Shown piece after piece: positions 9,101 to 14,977 of a stretch of 64,000 bases of DNA (position 1 is its first letter; every line of letters begins with the position of its first letter). The notes beneath the pieces were generated by a model. That model had not been told where the DNA came from. It worked only from the letters and a program-made list of their open reading frames with translations, and did not search any database. The stretch comes from Paenibacillus thermotolerans (lineage in GTDB: Bacteria; Bacillota; Bacilli; Paenibacillales; YIM-B00363). Position numbers and translations under genes: made by a program. The stretch is taken from contig NZ_JAQZSG010000021.1 of NCBI RefSeq assembly GCF_028745515.1, positions 1 to 64,000 of the forward strand. Direction: 5' to 3'.

Positions 9101-9103
9101 CAT
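3119..9103 (-). CDS. Giant decapeptide-repeat protein with WIAG-like tail
   Basis: A 1994-residue protein. Residues 1 to about 145 are a charged, proline-rich, low-complexity N-terminus without a signal peptide. About 170 tandem decapeptides follow, with consensus S-[VI]-T-x-x-[KH]-[IL]-A-x-x. A non-repetitive C-terminal domain of about 90 residues ends in GLLSWIAVG. The C-terminus resembles the WIAG-tail proteins annotated in Paenibacillus and Bacillus, whose function is unknown. The regular 10-residue spacing of small, beta-branched and aliphatic residues suggests an elongated fibrous fold, possibly a beta-solenoid. The start is ATG 9103, preceded by GGAAGGAG with 9-nt spacing; the upstream in-frame extension has no ribosome binding site. 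Lack of a secretion signal and a mother-cell-like -10 box fit a spore-surface role, but this is inference. It is flanked by terminators, hence monocistronic. Confidence 0.75.
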   Translation of the reverse strand: MKKKAQKGQKPFRVNAKIDEMRLLDLNPSSSPTSKEKLSIKQTGAYRPFQFEDEAALHAPADEPALKSDFLPNLEAIPNVGTPRDQDTPRDHDAPQDTENQTIVEIPRNTETSRSVENSRKIRNSQAAEPSPAAEINRRKEAYFGPIIYTDDLADQSVTNEKIAARSVDGHKLKMESIGPLELKDYAVTEIKLADGSVTSNKIAPGSIDHRHLANYAVTGDKVQFRSITGQHLADGSITSDKLADKIIDSQKIADASIHAKHLAQQSITGDLLQDGSVTSSKLRSSVIQTSHLSNHSVNSVKLADEAVTTEKISDHAVTEDKIAQDSVDSSHIKAGAVKSEHVQPKSIKTEHIAEGSITANKLAFEVITSDRIMNKAITTGKLADQSVTGQKIGEGVIDRKHLTQSVISSEFINDNAVQSKHISEQAVTSRHLQLESVTNAIIADRAVTESKLAPDTVKHLHISEQAVQSRHIAEHSIITSKLATESVSSDKLTNLSVTTNKIAERSVTSDKIAENAIREEHIHPSAITTGHMEDMSVTTDKLADNAVTGAKIADDTITGEHISAETIRGYHLAPGSIRAIHLDTGAFTLEKVADGSISGEKLEAMSIGTSHLQPESVTADKIAPLSIQTEHIESDTITNKHIAPQSIESDHLCAGSVSTESIQDNAVISEKIADGAIISRNIADRAIQGEHLSPSSVNETHILPESIFSRHIAEHAIKSIHLTTESVLGKHLAFDSVQSVHLRPNAVHSDHLAEGIVMNKHLADGAVGAKNIAAGEISSEHISDGALKARHIEDFAIGENHLQSGIVSSETIRERAIHHFHLSDNAVTGSKIAPKSVESVHISTNAIGTEQLQDQSVTSEKIAGSSITSDLLAASSVLAKHIVDGEITESKLADGSVTANHVTERAIHARHIGPNAVQSGHIAEGAVKAEHLNAHSVGESSLQSGIIRKHHLAEGTLDLDDRSVDGSKLSTDSIGEEHLRSGAVTAKAIGKGTVQTVHLADEAVTEDKIAPLSIRSSHLNRETIGSAHLLSGAVTTDKLAPKSVTSEQLSAGSVKSVHIAEGTIASGHLKDAAVTGQQLAMRSVKSGHIAPEAVGTEHLENGSVTSEKIAERSITSELLADASVTSDHLADDSVTETKIAPLSIYSSHICEETVETEHLRNKAVTAEKLAPSSVTSEQLSDGSVKSVHIAQASVASFHMKDAAVTGRQLAAQSVDSEHVRMDAIETEHLRNASVTSEKIAPSSITSDLIADLSVATKHIAIEAVTEEKIAPQSIRSPHLNDEIIGTGHLQKHAVTTEKLAPKSVSSEHLAYESVEDIHIAGGSIASYHMKETAVTRHHIAPQAVNSEHLNPNVIGTEHLKNASVTSEKIAQGGITSDLIAEASVTADHIADESVTESKIAPLSILSSHIHEEAVETAHIRNRSVTTDKLARNSITSELIAPGTIDTDHIANGSIASDHLKDASVNGNHIAPESVASSHISLNAIGTEHLRDGSITTEKIVRSSITSNLLADGSVTKNHIADVNITEDKIAPFAIRSYHLNHGAVETTHIRNGSVTTEKLAPKSITSQVLAPSSVDGDHISEGSISSFHLREDSVTRHHIAPQAVTSKHLVPNAIGTELLKDASVTSEKIAPGGITSNLLADSSVTSAHIAIDAVTTDNIAPRSVRSSHVNDGAIGTAHLQDGAVITEKIAPKSITSGLLAPAAVEGAHIADGCIASIHLTDEAVTGRHIALQSVTSAHVTENAIGTEHLRNESVTPEKLARSSITSDLLANASVTTDHIADGNVTESKIAPHSIRSSHLSNGSVETSHLQNGSVTTDKLAPKSITAKLLAPSSVDGAHIAEGSVDSEHISLGAIQHYHIAEGQVKSAHIDEFAVTGSHVRPGSIQSDHIQDGSIGPEKLNVSVVRAPAASHAPSMLFGSAPFAFDELDAAVDVEIAFVGGGFGHTNYTIVANTHSNSCFASIASVSEHSAVITVTKIGDGIVQEGLLSWIAVG
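3420..8660 (-). repeat. 30-bp coding tandem repeat array, about 170 units
   Basis: The DNA shows a constant 30-bp period across about 5.2 kb, matching the decapeptide repeat. Units are diverged at DNA level but keep the TCxGxx-GTxACxG pattern. One unit near 6197-6240 is shortened by four codons, which shifts the phase of the array. It is coding, so not CRISPR. Confidence 0.85.
3600..5939 (-). repeat. Six 390-bp higher-order repeats within the giant gene
   Basis: Equivalent blocks begin at 3600, 3990, 4380, 4770, 5160 and 5550, exactly 390 bp apart. A seventh begins at 5940 and decays after about 150 bp. Each block encodes 13 decapeptides in fixed order. Marker units per block are SITS-x-LLAP, AIGTEHL, SVTSEKIA and the pair ending SKIAP-SIRSSHL. 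This is a repeat of repeats, best explained by tandem duplication of a 13-unit module. Confidence 0.85.
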
Positions 9104-9115
9104 GCGTATGTGCTC

Positions 9116-9158
9116 CTTCCTAGACACTCTAGTGTACAATATGCATTTACCTAGGAAG
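9116..9158 (-). promoter_or_regulatory. Leader of the giant repeat gene: CATANNNTA box and inverted repeat over the RBS
   Basis: On the minus strand CATATTGTA (9143-9135) fits the -10 consensus CATANNNTA of mother-cell sigma factors E and K; no convincing -35 was seen. CTTCCTAG at 9116-9123 and CTAGGAAG at 9151-9158 form a perfect 8-bp inverted repeat that overlaps the ribosome binding site, and ACACT-CT-AGTGT (9124-9135) is a second one. A transcript starting upstream could fold over its own RBS. Confidence 0.4.
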
Positions 9159-9222
9159 CGGAAACAAAAAACCCGCCGAACTAGGCGCAGGAATAGGAAA
9201 ATAATTTTTATCCAAAAAAAGG

Positions 9223-9252
9223 TTGACAGCAAATGGGAAAATCGATTATATT
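9223..9252 (+). promoter_or_regulatory. SigmaA promoter for a 25-codon gene
   Basis: TTGACA at 9223-9228 and TATATT at 9247-9252 (or TTATAT one base earlier) are spaced 17-18 nt apart. It lies 50 nt upstream of a small ORF with a good ribosome binding site and points away from the giant repeat gene. Confidence 0.65.
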
Positions 9253-9301
9253 GTTTAAGTGCCGCAAGGCAATACCATTTTTTGAGAAAGGGTGATGGAA
9301 C

Positions 9302-9379
9302 ATGTTGAAGAAGTTCGCAAACGCAACCGCATATCGTTTACTGACAGTTCATCCGGTTCCATCGCGCCGAGCGTGCTGA
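9302..9379 (+). CDS. 25-residue peptide gene or leader peptide
   Basis: An ATG frame of 25 codons follows AAAGGGTGA with 6-nt spacing. The peptide begins MLKKFANATAY and ends PSRRAC; it is basic, has one cysteine at the very end and no clear membrane segment. A sigmaA promoter lies 50 nt upstream and an intrinsic terminator 39 nt downstream, so it forms a complete tiny transcription unit. It could be a free peptide, or a leader peptide controlling read-through into the small genes that follow. No family was recognised. Confidence 0.45.
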   Translation: MLKKFANATAYRLLTVHPVPSRRAC

Positions 9380-9417
9380 CCTTAGGGAAGGCATTTTTTT
9401 GATAGCGCATGGTAGTA

Positions 9418-9452
9418 AGCCACGGTGAACGAATGTTCGCTGTGGCTTTTTT
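9418..9452 (+). terminator. Rho-independent terminator after the 25-codon gene
   Basis: A 13-bp stem (AGCCACGGTGAAC with GTTCGCTGTGGCT, two G-U pairs) with a GAAT loop is followed by six T. A smaller CCTT-AGGG-AAGG hairpin with seven T precedes it at 9380-9402. Confidence 0.75.
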
Positions 9453-9484
9453 AGTTTTTCTCGAAGGGAGAGATTCGACAAAAC

Positions 9485-9577
9485 ATGCTTCGTCTAAACG
9501 TACCGCCGGATGGTAATGTCATGCAGATGTCTCTATGGCTCGTAAAGTTTTACAATAAAACACGAAAACGAAGGTGA
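9485..9577 (+). CDS. Possible 30-residue basic peptide
   Basis: A 30-codon ATG frame, peptide starting MLRLNVPPDG and ending in a basic cluster KTRKRR. An AAGGGAG lies about 14 nt upstream, which is longer than usual. Its stop codon sits inside the ribosome binding site of the next small gene (start 9586), so translation of the two could be coupled. No similarity was recognised; it may be spurious. Confidence 0.3.
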   Translation: MLRLNVPPDGNVMQMSLWLVKFYNKTRKRR

Positions 9578-9585
9578 ATGTTAAC

Positions 9586-9771
9586 ATGGAATTGAATTAT
9601 TACGTAATCGAGAAGCTGGCAGCGGAGCATTCGGCAAAAATGTCCCGCGCGGCAAACCGCTGGGCGCTGAGGCAAGGGCCGGCAGAATCCGAAGGACGCA
9701 GCCGTCCGAAGCGGCTGTTCACCGTTACGCTCTGGAACCTTGAGTTTTCCGTAGCTGCGGTCCGGAAGTAA
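9586..9771 (+). CDS. Hypothetical 61-residue protein
   Basis: A 61-residue basic protein with ATG start and GAAGGTGA about 9 nt upstream. It begins MELNYYVIEKLAAEH, has a hydrophilic, arginine-rich centre (SEGRSRPKR) and a hydrophobic end (LFTVTLWNLEF). No signal peptide or known domain was seen. An intrinsic terminator follows directly, supporting a real gene. A GTG at 9574 would add four residues but overlaps the ribosome binding site. Confidence 0.55.
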   Translation: MELNYYVIEKLAAEHSAKMSRAANRWALRQGPAESEGRSRPKRLFTVTLWNLEFSVAAVRK

Positions 9772-9780
9772 AAAATGAGA

Positions 9781-9810
9781 AGGCGTACCGAAAACGGTAC
9801 GTCTTTTTTT
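9781..9810 (+). terminator. Rho-independent terminator
   Basis: GCGTACCG and CGGTACGT pair around an AAAA loop and are followed by seven T. It ends the 61-residue gene. Confidence 0.85.
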
Positions 9811-9846
9811 GCATTTTTGGTAAAGTAGAGTGGAAGGGGTGAGACG

Positions 9847-10005
9847 ATGCGGGAACTGGTCGGGGAGTGCAAGCAGTGCGGGCGCGCCGTTTATTGCGAG
9901 AACGGATTTCTCGGCGGAACGGTTCTGGAGGACGGAACGCTGCTTTGCTTCGATTGCGAGGACGACGGCTCGAGTCAAGAGCAGGCCGGCAGCAGCGAGA
10001 AATAG
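9847..10005 (+). CDS. Small CxxC...CxxC zinc-ribbon-like protein
   Basis: A 52-residue protein with CKQC at residues 8-11, a further Cys at 17, and CFDC at about 35-38, followed by an acidic Ser/Glu-rich tail. The paired CxxC motifs suggest a single zinc site, as in many small Bacillales zinc-ribbon proteins of unknown role. The ATG at 9847 has GGAAGGGGTG about 4 nt upstream. It lies 53 nt before the 2-hydroxyacid dehydrogenase gene in the same direction. Function is unknown. Confidence 0.6.
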   Translation: MRELVGECKQCGRAVYCENGFLGGTVLEDGTLLCFDCEDDGSSQEQAGSSEK

Positions 10006-10058
10006 GTCGCAATGCGATGCGGTTCGGATCAAAAGTAACGAATGAGGAGGCCTTGCGA

Positions 10059-11012
10059 ATGCGGACGATGGTCATCATGATGAATATGAACGAAGCCCGG
10101 TTGCAGCGGATTCGCGAGCTGGTGCCGGATTGGAACGTGATCTGCGGTAAGGACCGCTCCAACTGGGAATCCTCGCTTGCGGAAGCGGAAGTTGCGGTCG
10201 GCTGGCGCCAAGAGCTCGCGGATACGCTGCGAAGCGGTTCAAGCAAGCTGAAATGGGTGCAAAACTGGGGAGCGGGCGTGGATCACATGCCGCTCGCACT
10301 GCTGCATGACAAAGGGATCGCAGTGACGAATGCGAGCGGCGTGCATCCGAACCCGATTTCGGAAACGATCGTCGCCCTGATGCTTGCCCTTACAAGAAAC
10401 ATACATAAATACGTTCGAAACCAAATGCAGCGAAAGTGGGATCATGCCGGGCTGCGGCTGGAGATGCACGGCAAGACGGTTGGGATTGTCGGCCTCGGCG
10501 CGATCGGAACGGAAACGGCGAAAATTGCGAAGGCGTTCGGCATGAAGGTGCTCGGCATCAGACGTTCGGGGAAGGACGGAGAGTACACGGACGCCGTTTA
10601 CGGGCCGGAGCGGCTGATGGAGGTGCTTCCCCAGTGCGATTATGTCGTCGTCACGGTCCCGCTGACGGACGAAACGCGGCACATGTTCGGGAAGCGGCAG
10701 TTTGAAGCAATGAAGAGCTCCGCCTTTTTTATCAACATCGGTAGAGGCGCCACGGCGGATACGAATGCGCTGGTGGAAGCTTTGACGAACGGAAGCATTG
10801 CCGGAGCGGGTCTCGACGTGTTCGAACAAGAGCCGCTGCCGGACGATCATCCGCTTTGGGGGCTGGAGAACGTGATCGTTACGCCGCATACGTCTGGATC
10901 GACGGAGCACTACGACGAACGAGCTTTGGACATTTTTCTTACGAACCTGGAAAGCTATGTGAAGGGGAAGCCTTTGCCGCTGAATCGGGTGACTCCGGAC
11001 AAAAACTATTGA
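10059..11012 (+). CDS. D-2-hydroxyacid dehydrogenase
   Basis: A 317-residue NAD(P)-dependent oxidoreductase of the D-isomer 2-hydroxyacid dehydrogenase family. It would interconvert a 2-keto acid and a D-2-hydroxy acid in the cytoplasm. Visible motifs are the substrate-loop segment SGVHPNPISE, the nucleotide-binding GLGAIG, the catalytic Arg in NIGRGA, the Glu in EQEPLP and the catalytic His in TPHTSG. The ATG at 10059 was chosen for its GAGGAGG at 8-nt spacing; the open frame extends upstream but would overlap the zinc-ribbon gene. It is followed closely by genes for a membrane protein and a Gfo/Idh/MocA oxidoreductase. The true substrate is not apparent. Confidence 0.88.
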   Translation: MRTMVIMMNMNEARLQRIRELVPDWNVICGKDRSNWESSLAEAEVAVGWRQELADTLRSGSSKLKWVQNWGAGVDHMPLALLHDKGIAVTNASGVHPNPISETIVALMLALTRNIHKYVRNQMQRKWDHAGLRLEMHGKTVGIVGLGAIGTETAKIAKAFGMKVLGIRRSGKDGEYTDAVYGPERLMEVLPQCDYVVVTVPLTDETRHMFGKRQFEAMKSSAFFINIGRGATADTNALVEALTNGSIAGAGLDVFEQEPLPDDHPLWGLENVIVTPHTSGSTEHYDERALDIFLTNLESYVKGKPLPLNRVTPDKNY

Positions 11013-11046
11013 TGCGCGAATCGGCACACGGAATAAGGAGGAGAAG

Positions 11047-11769
11047 GTGAACGTATTGGAGGAAGGGTTCGTCTTTTTATCCGCACCTCATCTTGCAGGC
11101 TTAGCCGCAACGGTTGCGACGATCGCCGCGATCGTCGTATTTCGCGCCAGGCTGCGTTACCCGGCGTTCCGTTACGGCCTTGCCGCCTTGCTGGCCGCAA
11201 CGGAGGTTGCTCTGTACACCTGGTATACCGTGACGGATCAATGGGGCTGGTTCGCGCTGCCGTTCCAGCTTTGCACCGTTACGTTGTGGCTGTCCGTCGC
11301 CGTGCTGTTAACCCGGAATCGGAAGCTGTACGAGGTGACCTTCTTCCTCGGCATTCTCGGCGCGCTGCAGGCGTTGCTTACGCCGTACTTGGAGGAAACG
11401 TATCCGAGCTTCCGGTATTTTCATTTTTTTACGGCCCACATCGCAATCATTGCCGCCAGCGTGTACATGACGGCGGTCGAAGGCTTTCGGCCGACAGGCC
11501 GGTCGGTGCTCCGCGCTCTGCTATGGCTCAATGTGCTCGCAATTCCTGCCTCCATTGCGAATGTGCTTACGGGCTATAATTTTATGTTTTTGGCAAGAAA
11601 GCCGGCGACGGGCTCTCTTCTGGACGTATTGGCTCCGTGGCCATGGTACATATTGCAGCTGGAGGCGGTTGCGCTGGCGATGTGCTTCCTGCTGCTCGTT
11701 ATGGTGAAAGGAATCGATCTGCTGTTTCGAAGGTTCGCAAGCGTGAAAGCAACGGAAAAGGGGAGATGA
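11047..11769 (+). CDS. TIGR02206 family (YwaF-like) membrane protein
   Basis: A 240-residue polytopic membrane protein with about seven hydrophobic segments. Overall length and the motif W-G-W-F-A-L-P-F-Q-L-C in the third helix match the YwaF/TIGR02206 family of unknown function. It starts at GTG 11047 behind AAGGAGGAG. It is separated by 34 nt from the dehydrogenase upstream and by 4 nt from the oxidoreductase downstream, so the three are probably one operon. No role can be given. Confidence 0.75.
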   Translation: MNVLEEGFVFLSAPHLAGLAATVATIAAIVVFRARLRYPAFRYGLAALLAATEVALYTWYTVTDQWGWFALPFQLCTVTLWLSVAVLLTRNRKLYEVTFFLGILGALQALLTPYLEETYPSFRYFHFFTAHIAIIAASVYMTAVEGFRPTGRSVLRALLWLNVLAIPASIANVLTGYNFMFLARKPATGSLLDVLAPWPWYILQLEAVALAMCFLLLVMVKGIDLLFRRFASVKATEKGR

Positions 11770-11773
11770 GAGC

Positions 11774-12745
11774 ATGGCGCTCAAGGTGGCGATTTTTGGC
11801 GCGGGCTGGTTCGGACGAAAGCATGCGGAGTTGGCGTCGTCCATTGAAGGGACGACGGTATGCGGCTTCTGCTCGCCTCGGCTTGAGAAGGCGCGGGAAG
11901 CGGCGGCGCGATACGGAGCGGAGGGGTATACCGAAGTATCCGATTTTTTGGACGCTAGTAAGCCGGATGCGGCCGTCATTGCGGTTCCTCCGTTTGCGCA
12001 CGGAGAAATTGAGTTTCAATTGATTGAGCGCGGCATTCCCTTTTTAGTCGAAAAGCCGCTCGGCGTCGAGCCGGAAACGGTGAACGAGATCAACCGCCGC
12101 GTGCATGAAGCAGGGCTGATTACGTCCGCGGGCTATCATTTCCGCTACACGGATGCGGCCGCGAAAGCGAAGGAGTGGCTCTCGTCCCGCCGAATCGTCA
12201 TGTCATGGGGCCGCTGGATGGGAGACACGCCGGGAGTATACTGGTGGAAGGACCGGCGATTATCCGGAGGGCAGCTCATCGAGCAGACGACCCATATGGT
12301 CGACTTGGTCCGCTACTTGTGCGGCGAAGCGACCGAGGTAAGCGCATCGTTCGCTCATGTGACGACGGACCCGGCCTCCGAGGAGTGGAACGTGTCCGAT
12401 GCCGGTGCCGCGACATTGCGGTTAGCGAACGGTTCGCTTGCGGTCTTGGCCCATACGAGCGCGCTGCCGAGGGGAATGGACATCGGATTGGACGTCTATA
12501 CGGATCAGGGGCGTGTGAGCATCGGCTTTGACGGCGTAACGATTACCGAAGCGGACCGCGTAACGCAGCAGTTGAACCGCGGCGATCCTTACATGCGGGA
12601 AATGAAAGCGTTCCTCCATGCGGTGCGCACCGGGGATACGTCGCAAATTTTATCGGACTACGCGGACGCGCGCAAGACGTTCCAATTGACGTGGGCGGCG
12701 CATCAAGCGGCGGAGAGCAAAGCGGCCCAGCGGATCGGACAATGA
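11774..12745 (+). CDS. Gfo/Idh/MocA family oxidoreductase
   Basis: A 323-residue protein with an N-terminal Rossmann fold (IFGAGWFGRKHA at residues 7-18) and the EKPLGV motif (about residues 93-98), whose lysine is the conserved active-site residue. The C-terminal half contains the GGQLIEQTTHMVDL segment with the typical catalytic His. Such enzymes oxidise or reduce sugars, inositols or similar polyols with NAD(P). It is the last gene of the three-gene operon and is followed by a strong terminator. Substrate is unknown. Confidence 0.88.
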   Translation: MALKVAIFGAGWFGRKHAELASSIEGTTVCGFCSPRLEKAREAAARYGAEGYTEVSDFLDASKPDAAVIAVPPFAHGEIEFQLIERGIPFLVEKPLGVEPETVNEINRRVHEAGLITSAGYHFRYTDAAAKAKEWLSSRRIVMSWGRWMGDTPGVYWWKDRRLSGGQLIEQTTHMVDLVRYLCGEATEVSASFAHVTTDPASEEWNVSDAGAATLRLANGSLAVLAHTSALPRGMDIGLDVYTDQGRVSIGFDGVTITEADRVTQQLNRGDPYMREMKAFLHAVRTGDTSQILSDYADARKTFQLTWAAHQAAESKAAQRIGQ

Positions 12746-12754
12746 CGTAAAAAA

Positions 12755-12793
12755 GTGCCCGAAAGCCGAATGTCGGCTTTGCGGGCACTTTAT
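12755..12793. terminator. Terminator between convergent genes
   Basis: GTGCCCG-AAAGCCGA pairs with TCGGCTTT-GCGGGCAC, with T-rich sequence after it and an A-run before it, so it can act on both strands. Confidence 0.85.
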
Positions 12794-12814
12794 TGTTACC
12801 AATCCGTCCGTTTG

Positions 12815-13795
12815 TTACCAAGCATAAGCTCTCGGTGCCGCTCCGCCAGGTCCCGGGAACAATTCGTCCAGACGCTTAAGCGTTGCTTCATCGAGCGTAA
12901 TTTCGACGGCACGCAGCGCTTGCTCCAGCTGTTCTATCGTTCTCGGCCCGATAATCGGCGCGGTCATGGCCGGATGCGACAGCGTCCAAGCGAGCGCAAC
13001 GTTCGCTTCGGTTTCTCCAAGCTCCTTGCACAGCGCGGAGAACGCTTCCAGCGTAGGACGCATCCGTTCGATCCGCTCGGCTTGATGCGATGTCCGCTTG
13101 CCGCGGTTGGCCGTGAGCGCGGAACCGCCGAGTATGCCGCCGTCGAGCGGGCTCCAGGCGATGACGCCGATGCCGAGATGCTCGGCGGCCGGGAGCACCT
13201 CAAGCTCCGGCAGTCTGCAGAGCAGGCTGAATTTATGCTGCTCCGACACGAGCCCGAAGAAATTCCGGCGTTTCGCTTCATACTGAGCTTTCACCAAATC
13301 CCAGCCGGCAAAATTGCTGGAGCCGACGTAACCGATCTTGCCCTGGCGAACCGCAGTTTCGAAGCCTTCCCACAATTCGTCCCACTGTACGCTTCGGTCG
13401 ATGTGGTGCATTTGATACAGCTCGATATGATCGGTCTGGAGTCTGCGCAGAGAGCCTTCCAAGTGACGGCGGATCTTATAGGAAGACAAACCGGGTACAT
13501 CGTTCGGTCCGTCGAGCGGATCGGACATTTCGCCGTACAGCTTCGTTGCAAGAACGGTTTTTTCCCGCCGTCCGCCGCCGAGCTGGAACCAGCGGCCGAT
13601 AATTTCCTCGGTCCGGCCCGCATTCTTGCCCCAGCCGTATATGTTGGCCGTGTCAAAGAAGTTGATGCCGGCATCAAGGGCGGCGTCCATAATTTTGAAC
13701 GCGTCTTTCTCGTCGGTATCGACTCCGAAATTCATCGTTCCAAGGCACAAGCGGCTTACGTTCAGACCCGATCGTCCAAGCTTCGCATACTTCAT
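12815..13795 (-). CDS. Aldo/keto reductase
   Basis: A 326-residue NADPH-dependent aldo/keto reductase. The catalytic tetrad is visible as Asp and Tyr in FFDTANIYGWG, Lys in LATKLYG and His in YQMHHID. The C-terminal NADPH-binding part includes IIGPRTIEQL. ATG 13795 is preferred over a TTG six bases earlier because GGAGG then lies 8 nt away. It is divergent from a second aldo/keto reductase at 13925. It belongs to the YajO/Tas-like branch acting on small carbonyls, with physiological substrate unknown. Confidence 0.87.
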   Translation of the reverse strand: MKYAKLGRSGLNVSRLCLGTMNFGVDTDEKDAFKIMDAALDAGINFFDTANIYGWGKNAGRTEEIIGRWFQLGGGRREKTVLATKLYGEMSDPLDGPNDVPGLSSYKIRRHLEGSLRRLQTDHIELYQMHHIDRSVQWDELWEGFETAVRQGKIGYVGSSNFAGWDLVKAQYEAKRRNFFGLVSEQHKFSLLCRLPELEVLPAAEHLGIGVIAWSPLDGGILGGSALTANRGKRTSHQAERIERMRPTLEAFSALCKELGETEANVALAWTLSHPAMTAPIIGPRTIEQLEQALRAVEITLDEATLKRLDELFPGPGGAAPRAYAW

Positions 13796-13924
13796 ATCCA
13801 AGCCCTCCTATGTATTGGTTTACCTTTATATCATAACGGAAAAAAGTCGGCCGCGCATATGGATATTTTGAAAGGCGTGTGCTAGCATGTGAGTGAGATT
13901 CGTAGATTAAGGAGGGTTTTCTTC

Positions 13925-14917
13925 ATGGTTTACTTAGCGAATGATTCCCGTTACGAAAGCATGGTTTACCGGCGCACCGGGAAATCCGGGCTGAAGCTGC
14001 CGGCGATTTCTCTCGGCTTATGGCACAATTTCGGCGGCATCGATACATACGAGAACGGATTGAATATGGTGAAAACCGCATTCGATCTGGGCATCACGCA
14101 TTTTGATTTGGCGAACAACTACGGCCCGCCTCCGGGTTCCGCCGAAGAAAATTTCGGAAAAATGATGAAGCGCGAGCTTGCGCCTTACCGCGACGAAATG
14201 GTCATTTCCACGAAAGCCGGCTATTATATGTGGCCGGGCCCGTACGGCGAATGGGGTTCCCGCAAATATTTGATCTCCTCTCTGGATCAAAGCTTAAAGC
14301 GGATGGGACTGGAGTATGTCGATATTTTTTATTCGCACCGTCCCGATCCGGAAACGCCGCTAGAAGAAACGATGATGGCGCTTGACCAAGCGGTTCGGCA
14401 AGGCAAGGCGTTGTACGTCGGCATTTCCAGCTATAACCCGAAGCAAACCGAAGAAGCGATCCGCATCTTGAAGCAGCTCGGCACTCCGCTGCTCATCCAT
14501 CAGCCGTCCTACAACATGTTCGACCGCTGGATCGAGAACGGCTTGCAGGATGTGCTTGACGAGCACGGCGTCGGAAGCATCGCGTTCTGCCCGCTCGCGC
14601 AAGGCTTGCTGACGACCAAATATTTGAACGGCATTCCGTCGGGCTCCAGAGCGTCGAAGCCGTCGGGCGCGCTGAAGGAAAGAGACGTGACGGAGGAGAG
14701 AATCGGCAAGATCAAGAAGCTGAATGACCTGGCCCAAAGCCGCGGCCAATCGCTTGCACAGCTGGCGCTTGCATGGGTGCTGCGCGGCGGACGCGTTACC
14801 TCCGCTTTGATCGGCGCCAGCCGTCCGGAGCAGATCGCCGAGAACGTAAAAACGATCGAAAACCTCGATTTTACGGGCGACGAGCTTCAAACGATCGAGT
14901 CCATCCTGAAAGGCTGA
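13925..14917 (+). CDS. Aldo/keto reductase, L-glyceraldehyde 3-phosphate reductase type (YghZ/Gpr-like)
   Basis: A 330-residue aldo/keto reductase. Family hallmarks are SLGLWHNFGG, THFDLANNYGPPPGSAE, STKAGYYMWPGPYGEWGSRK and YSHRPDPETPLEET, which match the YghZ (Gpr) group that reduces L-glyceraldehyde 3-phosphate and methylglyoxal. The Asp, Tyr, Lys and His of the active site are present in those segments. ATG 13925 has AAGGAGGGT about 8 nt upstream. It is divergently transcribed from the other aldo/keto reductase. Likely role: detoxification of triose-phosphate-derived or dicarbonyl compounds; this is from family knowledge. Confidence 0.88.
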   Translation: MVYLANDSRYESMVYRRTGKSGLKLPAISLGLWHNFGGIDTYENGLNMVKTAFDLGITHFDLANNYGPPPGSAEENFGKMMKRELAPYRDEMVISTKAGYYMWPGPYGEWGSRKYLISSLDQSLKRMGLEYVDIFYSHRPDPETPLEETMMALDQAVRQGKALYVGISSYNPKQTEEAIRILKQLGTPLLIHQPSYNMFDRWIENGLQDVLDEHGVGSIAFCPLAQGLLTTKYLNGIPSGSRASKPSGALKERDVTEERIGKIKKLNDLAQSRGQSLAQLALAWVLRGGRVTSALIGASRPEQIAENVKTIENLDFTGDELQTIESILKG

Positions 14918-14928
14918 TTTCGCATGAA

Positions 14929-14969
14929 AAAGGCTCTTCCCGAGAAACACATAGGGAAGAGCCTTTTTT
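14929..14969. terminator. Terminator between convergent genes
   Basis: AAGGCTCTTCCC pairs with GGGAAGAGCCTT across a 12-nt loop and is followed by TTTTTT; the A-run on the other side gives partial activity for the minus strand. Confidence 0.88.
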
Positions 14970-14977
14970 GCGCCATT

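Noticed and set aside
9867-10058. N-terminal extension of the D-2-hydroxyacid dehydrogenase frame
   Set aside because: The upstream part overlaps the CxxC small gene in another frame, is very arginine-rich, and the ATG at 10059 has a strong ribosome binding site.
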